Source: an uncultured Muribaculaceae bacterium | GTDB lineage: Bacteria > Bacteroidota > Bacteroidia > Bacteroidales > Muribaculaceae | Length of the DNA: 56,564 nt | Direction: 5' to 3' | Assembly: GCA_910578095.1 (NCBI GenBank) | Contig: CAJTOZ010000018.1 | Location: forward strand, 1-56,564 | Shown: positions 34,655-41,284 of the stretch, piece by piece | How positions within the stretch are numbered: position 1 is the first letter of the stretch | Layout: each line of letters begins with the position of its first letter | Notes under the pieces: generated by a model | What the model was told of the DNA's origin: nothing | Seen by the model: only the letters and a program-made list of their open reading frames with translations | Databases searched by the model: none | Position numbers and translations under genes: made by a program

Positions 34655-35218
34655 ATGAACAAAGAAAACCTTAACTTAGCTCCCGGTAGCGGAGCCGAGG
34701 ACACGAAATCCGACAAGGCTGCCAAGGCAAAGAAAGTGGCAGGAAAAGCCGCACAGTTCGCTGCTGCCGCCGGAGCCGGTGTGGCAGGAACAATGGCGGC
34801 GGAAGCTATGAATGCTACGGAACCCGCGGACGAGGTTGTCGAAGGAGCCGCAGCTGTTCATGGTGTCGCTGTTGCCGAAGAAGCCGAACCCATTGTGGAA
34901 GAAGTGGTGGAGTTCGACCCCAACGATATCATGATAGAGGATGTGGAAGAGATTGTCATTGAGCTCGACCAGGACGCAGAAGTCCTTGACGGCGAAATTG
35001 AAATGGAGCCATTGGTGGACTATGAACCCGTCACATCGGAAAATATTATGGTGGACGACGCTGATATGGCTGTAATCGATGTGGATGATATCGAAATCGA
35101 TGTGGACGACTTCGCGCCTGACACCGATGAGGAGTGGGACATGAGCGGAGAGTATATCGCCGATGCCGGGGATATGGATCTTTCCGAACCTGATATTCTT
35201 AACGACATACTTGCTTAA
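34655..35218 (+). CDS. Acidic protein, second of a paralogous pair
   Basis: This 187-residue protein has a Lys/Ala-rich N-terminus, an Ala/Gly hydrophobic segment (about 32-52), DPNDI at 88-92, an Asp/Glu/Ile-rich body (MVDDADMAVIDVDDIEIDVD) and the end EYIADAGDM with final DILNDILA. Compare the 24086 product: both have the Ala segment, DPNDI and the same type of terminal motif, but this one lacks clear DxDG loops and VEEP repeats. It has no cleavable signal. Function is unknown. It heads the third transcription unit and has its own operator. The ATG at 34655 is set by the promoter and by similarity to the first protein. Confidence 0.85.
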   Translation: MNKENLNLAPGSGAEDTKSDKAAKAKKVAGKAAQFAAAAGAGVAGTMAAEAMNATEPADEVVEGAAAVHGVAVAEEAEPIVEEVVEFDPNDIMIEDVEEIVIELDQDAEVLDGEIEMEPLVDYEPVTSENIMVDDADMAVIDVDDIEIDVDDFAPDTDEEWDMSGEYIADAGDMDLSEPDILNDILA

Positions 35219-35231
35219 TCTGAAAAATACT

Positions 35232-36758
35232 ATGCGTAAATTTATATTCACACTCGGAGTAGCGGTGATGACCGCGCTGGCTCCCGCAGGGGCAATAGCC
35301 CAGCAGACACTTGAAGAAGCAACCGACAGCATCAAGAACGTGCTGGAAATGGCAAAAAAAGGCGATGCCACGGCTCAGAACGAGGTGGGCGGATGGTACT
35401 ATCGCGGACGCCACGTGAAGCAGAACTATGAAGAGGCCTTGCAGTGGTGGGCAAAATCGGCCAAGCAGGGCAATCCCCAGGCCATAGGCAACATGGGATT
35501 GTGCTATCGCACCGGCCACGGTATAGCCGCCGACTCCGCTAAGGCTTCGCAACTGTATCTGCGTTCCATCAAGGCCGGCAACAAGACGCTGCTGGCGCAG
35601 AATGTGGAAAGCGCCCGGAAGGGAAACGTGTTCAGCAATATGCTCGTGGCAGCATGCTATCGCAACGGCATCGGTGTGGGCAAGGATGCAGCCAAGGCTG
35701 TGCCTTTCCTCACGGTTGCCGCCGAAAAAGATTGCCTGCCGGCGCAGCGTGAGCTGGCTCTGATCCTGCTCAATGACAAGAAAGCGGCCGATGCCGCCGT
35801 ATGGTTCAAAAAGGGTGCTCAGGCCGGCGATATGATGTGTACGTTTTACTATGGCAAGATGCTTCTGGAAGGCCTCGGTGTGAAGCCCGACAAAAAGGAT
35901 GGTGCCAACTATCTGCTGAAAGCTGCCGAAGGTGGTTTCCCACAGGCCATGTACTATGTGGGCAATTGCTATATGACAGGCGACGGCCTGACGAAAAATG
36001 CCGAGCAGGCTGTGAGATGGTACAAGCCGGCTGCCGGCGCAGGAGTGGCCAACGCACAGTGGGCGCTTGCCCAGTGCTATCGCGAGGGCAACGGCACTCC
36101 CGTCAACTATGACCTTGCCACATGCTGGTATGCCGAAGCTGCCGCGCATGGCCACGCACGCGGCTTCAAGAATCTCATCACCGACTCCATCCCCGCATCG
36201 CCTTATGTGGCGTATCTGCATGGCATGAAGGCATATATGGACAAGGATTTCGACACAGCACTCAAACAGTTCAAGATAGTGGAGAAAGCCAAGGTGGCCG
36301 ATGGAAAGGTGATGGAGGCCGCCATATTCGCCAATTCATCATACGCCGGCCATAATATGAAAAAAGGCGTCAAGCTGCTCAACGATGCCGCACGCACCAA
36401 CGCCCAGGCCATGTATCTGCTCGGAGCGCTTTATGAGGCCGGCAAAGGTGTGGCCAAAGACATGCCAAAGGCTGTGGAATATATGACCAAGGCAGCCGAC
36501 ATGGGCTATGGTGCGGCCGAGTGTGCGCTCGCCGATATGTATTACGAAGGTCGTGGTGTGGAGCAGGACTATGAAAAGGCTGTGGCTCTGTATGCCCGTG
36601 CCGATGCTCAGGGACAGCTCAACGAAAATGCCGCAAAGCGCTACGCTGCATGCTACGAAGATGGCCGTGGCGGCCTGGAAGTGGACAAAGAGAAAGCTGC
36701 GGAAATCCTGAAGGCCGGCCGCAAGAGCAGGGTGGCTGAACTTTTGCGCACTCTCTGA
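35232..36758 (+). CDS. Exported Sel1-repeat scaffold protein (508 aa)
   Basis: A signal peptide (FIFTLGVAVMTALAPAGAIA) precedes about ten Sel1-like repeats of 34-38 residues (for example DATAQNEVGGWYYRGRHV, then NPQAIGNMGLCYRTGHGI, then GYGAAECALADMYYEGRGV) that fill the mature protein. A middle stretch (about 315-395) is less regular. Sel1 arrays bind partners such as peptidoglycan enzymes. There is no CALVKV module. It starts 13 nt after acidic gene 2 and is made with it. Bacterial Sel1 proteins often act in envelope assembly or signalling, but the partner is not known here. Confidence 0.9.
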   Translation: MRKFIFTLGVAVMTALAPAGAIAQQTLEEATDSIKNVLEMAKKGDATAQNEVGGWYYRGRHVKQNYEEALQWWAKSAKQGNPQAIGNMGLCYRTGHGIAADSAKASQLYLRSIKAGNKTLLAQNVESARKGNVFSNMLVAACYRNGIGVGKDAAKAVPFLTVAAEKDCLPAQRELALILLNDKKAADAAVWFKKGAQAGDMMCTFYYGKMLLEGLGVKPDKKDGANYLLKAAEGGFPQAMYYVGNCYMTGDGLTKNAEQAVRWYKPAAGAGVANAQWALAQCYREGNGTPVNYDLATCWYAEAAAHGHARGFKNLITDSIPASPYVAYLHGMKAYMDKDFDTALKQFKIVEKAKVADGKVMEAAIFANSSYAGHNMKKGVKLLNDAARTNAQAMYLLGALYEAGKGVAKDMPKAVEYMTKAADMGYGAAECALADMYYEGRGVEQDYEKAVALYARADAQGQLNENAAKRYAACYEDGRGGLEVDKEKAAEILKAGRKSRVAELLRTL

Positions 36759-36801
36759 TTTCCTCGTAGGAAAACGATATAGCCCTTACTGTAAATAGAA
36801 T

Positions 36802-38283
36802 ATGGGTAATCTATGTAAAATAATTGCGGCATGTGCCGCAATTATGCTTTCCTTCGGCGCATCGGCTCAGACCATGACTGCCGAATCCATGACTGCGCTT
36901 CCTATGGATCTCTCGGCGAGTGTGAATGCGAGGAAGGATCTCAACGGCAAACCGTGTGCACTGGTGAAGGTGTCGATCACGGTGTCCAACGCCACCTTCG
37001 GAGGCGACGTGGTCGGCGATGTGTCGCGCGATGGCTCGGACTATTGGGTGTATATGACCGGCGGCAGTAAGATGCTGCAGATCAAGCATCCTAATTTCAA
37101 AAGTCTGATGGTTGTGTTCCCGAACTTCGGGATTGCCAGGCTCGAGGGCAAGCAGACGTATGCTCTGGATATCTCCTTGCCGGCTGTAGCTTATGTCGAG
37201 CCGGTGGCACCGGCGCAGGAGGTGGCCGCACCATCCAAATCTCCCGATGCGGCGGTAGCGCATGGTCCGCGGTATTTCAAGCCACGCAAGATCAAGAACC
37301 ATAAGGAGGCTTTCTTTCCGATCTTCGGTATAACACTTGGCGAAACCACCTACAGTGACGCATTCAAGATGGGCTACATCAAGGATGCCGGAAACTTTGG
37401 CGATAAATATGATCTCATCACAATTCAAGGCAATTCCTTCTGGACTCATTTCAGTAATACGGCGGGAAATGAATATGATCATATTACAGTAGGAACGATG
37501 CCGCAGAAATGGGCCGACTATGGTTTTGACAAATCGTTGTCCTACAACGAGTGGATAGCTTTGTTTGAGTCGCTCGGGTTTCGGGTGGACATAGAAAAGG
37601 AGCCCGTTGTGGGCGAGTACGATGGCCGCGATGTGCTTCAGGCCAACCTGCGGGCCACAGATCCTGCCGGCACGTTCTACTTCACACTCCAATTCGACTA
37701 TGGCAGTGACGGCAGCACCGTGGACTCCCCCAACACGCTTTATGATGCAGGTATCGAAGTGTTCTCGTCGGAAAACAAGGCTCTCAATGCGGCCATAGCC
37801 AAAACCAGGAACGCGAGCAAGAAATTTGTGCCATCGCCCGCCATCGACACGTTTTTCCCGATATATGGCATCACCCTCGGAAAGAGCACATGGTACGACA
37901 TGGCACGCGCGGGAAATATGGTGGAGAGCAACGATGACGGTAATGCCTATTGCCGTGCGCACGACTTGCTGTTCAGCGATTTCGGAAAAAACGGCGTGTT
38001 CAGCAACCTGTATATCACGGATGGCAGCAATATGCCGCCGGCATGGATCAAGCTCGGCCTACAATGGGGTAACTCCTATAACACATGGAAAAAACTGTTC
38101 GAGGACATGGGCTACACTGTGATAGTGGAAAAAGCCCCGGCTGAGCGCGGCGGCAATTTTTCAGCTGATCTGCGTGTGATATCGCCCGATGCACGCCTGC
38201 GCATGGATCTCGAATTTGATTTCAGGCCCGGACGCGACGACACTCCCGGCACTCTGTACAGCATCAGCATGACAGCTCAATGA
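36802..38283 (+). CDS. Exported CALVKV-module protein with two copies of an unnamed domain
   Basis: A signal peptide (to Ala22) and one CALVKV module (DLNGKPCALVKV, about 46-128) are followed by a Pro/Ala linker and two copies of a domain of about 145 residues. Copy 1 begins FFPIFGITLGETTYSDAF (171), copy 2 FFPIYGITLGKSTWYDMA (351). Each copy continues with a strand-rich part, a helix in W(I/K)(A/K)LFE(S/D)(L/M)G(F/Y) and a terminal strand (TLQFDYG / DLEFDFRPG). I do not recognise the domain. Two tandem copies suggest a binding role. The stop overlaps the next start by 4 nt. Confidence 0.85.
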   Translation: MGNLCKIIAACAAIMLSFGASAQTMTAESMTALPMDLSASVNARKDLNGKPCALVKVSITVSNATFGGDVVGDVSRDGSDYWVYMTGGSKMLQIKHPNFKSLMVVFPNFGIARLEGKQTYALDISLPAVAYVEPVAPAQEVAAPSKSPDAAVAHGPRYFKPRKIKNHKEAFFPIFGITLGETTYSDAFKMGYIKDAGNFGDKYDLITIQGNSFWTHFSNTAGNEYDHITVGTMPQKWADYGFDKSLSYNEWIALFESLGFRVDIEKEPVVGEYDGRDVLQANLRATDPAGTFYFTLQFDYGSDGSTVDSPNTLYDAGIEVFSSENKALNAAIAKTRNASKKFVPSPAIDTFFPIYGITLGKSTWYDMARAGNMVESNDDGNAYCRAHDLLFSDFGKNGVFSNLYITDGSNMPPAWIKLGLQWGNSYNTWKKLFEDMGYTVIVEKAPAERGGNFSADLRVISPDARLRMDLEFDFRPGRDDTPGTLYSISMTAQ

Positions 38284-39569
38284 CCATGAAGATGGCACGA
38301 ATTCATAGAGCTTTCCTGTTGCTATTATGGTTGTTCATCTCTTTGGAAACCTACGGGCAGCAGATGTATTTGGATGGATTTAGGGCGGCCAGGATGGATC
38401 TCTCGGCCGCCACAAATCCGCGCTCCGATCTCAATGGCAATGCCTGCGCGCTCGTTAAAGTGAAATTCGACCTTCCAAATGTCGTGTTCCGGGGAAATGT
38501 TGTCGGCGATGTGAAATACGACAACATCGAATATTGGGTGTACATGCCCCCCGGCTCCCAGCAGTTACGCCTGTACCATCCGAAGTACGACACTCTCATA
38601 GTGAATTTCGGCCAATACGGGGTGAAGAAGCTTGAGGCTAAAACGACCTATGAGATGAGCGTGAAACTGATGAGTTTTTCGCTTACTGTGCAGAGAGGTC
38701 CTATCGAACAGGGAGAATACGATTATCGCTCCAAGCGTTACCATAGTGCGCTCGGATTATTCCTGTCTGAACCGGACAGCGCGGTGGCCCAGCGGTATAT
38801 AGGCATAATGTATCTCTACGGCGAGGGCATACCTGCCAATGAACAGATTGGCCTTGATTGGATCGGTAAGGCTGTGGCGCAGGGCGATACTGAAGCGATG
38901 ATTGAGTTGGGAATATATAAACTGTATGAGGTAAACGGGCCGGAATCGGCGCAGGAAGCGTATGAGTTGTTTAAAAAGGCCGGCGATGCCGGAAATTCGA
39001 GTGGCTATGACTGCGTGGCGCGCATGTATAAGCAGGGGCTCGGCTTCGGGCAGGATTACGCCAAGGCTAAAATATGGTTTGAAAAAGCCATTGCACATGG
39101 CAATACTTCCGCCATGAACGGTCTTGGAGCAATGTATCTTGATGGAGCAGGCGTAGTTCAGGATTATGCCAAGGCAAGGGCTCTTTTTGAGCAGGCTGGC
39201 CGTAGGGATGAGCCTCTGTGCAATCTTGGGATAATATATTATAATGGGCTCGGCGTGGATGTGGACTACGACAAGGCTTTCGACTATTTCCAGCAGGCAT
39301 CTGGATTGCGGCACGCTTTTTCGCAGTTGATGTTGTCAGTGATGTATGCCAAGGGACAAGGTACGGACAAAGACCCGTATATGGCCTTTGAAATGCTCAA
39401 GGATTCGGTGGAAAACGGATGTGAGGATGGAATCCCGACCTTGGCATATTACTACTACTCCGGTATAGGTACCGATGTGGATAAAGCCAAAGCCAAAACT
39501 CTGTTTGAGCAAGCAGCCCGTAATGGCGACAAATATTCGCAGGACTTTCTGAGCAAACAGACTTTCTGA
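38280..39569 (+). CDS. Exported CALVKV-Sel1 protein (429 aa)
   Basis: A signal peptide (AFLLLLWLFISLETYGQ) is followed by one CALVKV module (DLNGNACALVKV, then FRGNVVGDV, then EYWVYMPPGSQQL) at about 48-135. About seven Sel1 repeats follow (YIGIMYLYGEGIPANEQIG, then GYDCVARMYKQGLGFGQDY, then NTSAMNGLGAMYLDGAGVV) to the C-terminus. The layout is the same as the first part of the 30439 product. It is the last gene of the third unit. The next gene has its own promoter. Met3 (38286) is also possible. Confidence 0.87.
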   Translation: MTMKMARIHRAFLLLLWLFISLETYGQQMYLDGFRAARMDLSAATNPRSDLNGNACALVKVKFDLPNVVFRGNVVGDVKYDNIEYWVYMPPGSQQLRLYHPKYDTLIVNFGQYGVKKLEAKTTYEMSVKLMSFSLTVQRGPIEQGEYDYRSKRYHSALGLFLSEPDSAVAQRYIGIMYLYGEGIPANEQIGLDWIGKAVAQGDTEAMIELGIYKLYEVNGPESAQEAYELFKKAGDAGNSSGYDCVARMYKQGLGFGQDYAKAKIWFEKAIAHGNTSAMNGLGAMYLDGAGVVQDYAKARALFEQAGRRDEPLCNLGIIYYNGLGVDVDYDKAFDYFQQASGLRHAFSQLMLSVMYAKGQGTDKDPYMAFEMLKDSVENGCEDGIPTLAYYYYSGIGTDVDKAKAKTLFEQAARNGDKYSQDFLSKQTF

Positions 39570-39611
39570 GCGATAGCGCATACAGAACCGCCTCCACAAC
39601 GTCGCCGCCGA

Positions 39612-39643
39612 TTTGCATATATCGGCAAAAAGATGTAACTTTG
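39612..39643 (+). promoter_or_regulatory. Promoter of the polysaccharide locus
   Basis: TTTG (39612-39615), 20 nt, TAACTTTG (39636-39643) match the -33/-7 consensus. The start of transcription is expected near 39648, giving a leader of about 158 nt. I see no inverted repeats around it that would mark an invertible promoter. Confidence 0.8.
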
Positions 39644-39652
39644 CGCATAGAA

Positions 39653-39736
39653 AAGCCGCGGCTCTACCGTGGCTTGTGTACCAAGCCGGCAAGTTCTTTG
39701 CCTACAGACCGATATAAGTGGGTGAGTCCCTTATAT
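39653..39736 (+). promoter_or_regulatory. Structured leader with three hairpins
   Basis: AAGCCGCGG / CCGTGGCTT (39653-39675, loop CTCTA, one G-U pair) forms a strong 9-bp hairpin beginning about 5 nt from the expected RNA start. Weaker hairpins follow: GGCAA / TTGCC (39688-39702) and ATATAAG plus GG / CC plus TTATAT (39712-39736). In Bacteroides, UpxY proteins need leader sequences of their own operons, and RfaH reads an ops hairpin. This leader is a candidate antitermination signal. The rest of 39570-39805 holds no gene. Confidence 0.5.
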
Positions 39737-39805
39737 ACCCGAAATACCAGTGCTCCGGACCTCTGTTATGCTATTGATTGTGGCAATATAGGGGGAAGAA
39801 AAGGA

Positions 39806-41251
39806 ATGCAGTTGCGTTACAACGGGTTAAATTGCGAAATTGAATACAAAACTGCTGAAACTGAGGCTGCTGCCCCTGTTTCGGCAGTTGACGTATTTGA
39901 AGATATCCTTGCCACACTGCCGCTGAAAACCCGCGGCAGCTACGGCAAGGCGCTCCGTGCGTTCAAAAAGTCGTTGCAGGGTGGGGCGCCCACGCTTTCC
40001 GCGCTTTCCGTATCGCATGTGAAACAATGGATCGCAGCGATGGCTACCGATGGCGTGCGGCTTTCCACCGCATGCCATTATCTCGACTGCATGTCGGCGC
40101 TTGCAGGGAAAGCCGTTGAAGCCGGCTACGCACTCGACCGGGAGGTGTTTGCCCACGCTCCCCAGCGCGCTGCTTCCGGCGAAATCGTCACCTCGCCCGA
40201 CGCATTGCTCGCCATAGGCCGGCAAGCACGTCCAGGCAACGCACAATGCGCCTTATCGTCCGACCTCCTTCTATTCTCGCAATACAGCGGAGGAATGCCC
40301 CTGGGCGAGATAATAAAACTCGAACAAGCCGATGCCGGGACTTTCCGCGGCCCGTGCGCCGAAATCGCCGCACGCTATCGCTCGGAACGTCGGCGCGCGC
40401 TATTCCCACTCAGCCAGAGCCGTAGGGCGCACGCCTCTATCGAGGCCGAACAGAGCCGCCGCATCGGCGCGCTGCTATCGTCGGCAGGCAGCGGCCTGCG
40501 CGACTATAGCCCCGGCGTGGCCGTGGCCCTGTGGGCGGCTGCAGCTCTCGCGGCAGGTATTGAACCGTCCATAGTGCGCGCATGTATAGGCGATGCCGAC
40601 ACAGGCACGGCACTTCAGCTTGTCGACCCCGCCTCCGGCGTCGATGTCTCTGCCGTGCATCTATCCGTGGCCTCTTTCGTGTCGCATGCTCCCGAGCGGT
40701 GGCATGCCATGCGCCTCAGGCGCGGCATCCTTCCGGCCGATGTGGAGGCGCGCATAGCCGCCGCCGGCCTATCCATGCCCGCCACTTTCTATCCCATGAC
40801 CGAAGTGGTGCGCCGTGTTGGCCACCGCATGCAGCGCGACATCCGTGCTTTCATCCCCGACGTGCTGTTCTTCAAAACCACCGACACGGCCATCGCGCCA
40901 CTGCTGCGCACCATCGGCGATATAGCCTGGTGCTACCGCGAGACCAACTCGCCGCAATCGCCATACGCAGTGATATCCGATGCGCAGATGCTTGCTTTTC
41001 AGCGCATAATCGGCAGCTTCACCCCCGATGTGGAGCTTATGCGGCCGACACTCCGCGACCTCGGCATCGGTCGCCGCGTGCGCATCACCGCCGGCGCCAT
41101 GTGCGGCTACGAAGGAGTGATCCACGACGTTCCGGCCTCCCTCCCCGGCCATCTATGCTCCAAGCGCCGCATCTTCAGCATCAGCTTCCTCAGCGACTTC
41201 GGCATGCAATGGTCCGTCGATATCGACGAGGCATTCATAGAAGAGCTATAG
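39806..41251 (+). CDS. Dead tyrosine-recombinase fold fused to an UpxY/NusG-like antiterminator
   Basis: This 481-residue protein has a SAM-like core-binding domain (about 27-118) and a recombinase-like catalytic fold (130-275). A NusG N-terminal (NGN) domain at about 298-407 follows (WHAMRL, then ATFYPMTEVVRRVG, then FIPDVLFFKTTDTAIAPLLR, then YAVISDAQMLAFQRII) and a KOW motif at 420-441 (LGIGRRVRITAGAMCGYEGV). The recombinase active site is lost: the usual G-x-R-x-x-E reads GGMPLGEI, H-x-x-R reads YSPG, and the tyrosine is absent. UpxY proteins prevent premature termination in capsule operons. Here the recombinase fold may supply DNA binding. The ATG at 39806 is chosen; upstream reading has no family features. 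Confidence 0.82.
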   Translation: MQLRYNGLNCEIEYKTAETEAAAPVSAVDVFEDILATLPLKTRGSYGKALRAFKKSLQGGAPTLSALSVSHVKQWIAAMATDGVRLSTACHYLDCMSALAGKAVEAGYALDREVFAHAPQRAASGEIVTSPDALLAIGRQARPGNAQCALSSDLLLFSQYSGGMPLGEIIKLEQADAGTFRGPCAEIAARYRSERRRALFPLSQSRRAHASIEAEQSRRIGALLSSAGSGLRDYSPGVAVALWAAAALAAGIEPSIVRACIGDADTGTALQLVDPASGVDVSAVHLSVASFVSHAPERWHAMRLRRGILPADVEARIAAAGLSMPATFYPMTEVVRRVGHRMQRDIRAFIPDVLFFKTTDTAIAPLLRTIGDIAWCYRETNSPQSPYAVISDAQMLAFQRIIGSFTPDVELMRPTLRDLGIGRRVRITAGAMCGYEGVIHDVPASLPGHLCSKRRIFSISFLSDFGMQWSVDIDEAFIEEL

Positions 41252-41284
41252 CTCCATACCGAAGGAGGCCACAGAACCTCGATA

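Noticed and set aside
22188..39569. Type VI secretion post-translational control region
   Set aside because: Kinase, phosphatase and FHA fit, but there is no tube, sheath, baseplate or membrane-complex gene anywhere in the window.
39570..39805. An invertible promoter in front of the polysaccharide locus
   Set aside because: I saw no pair of inverted repeats around the promoter, and the linked recombinase fold has lost its active site.
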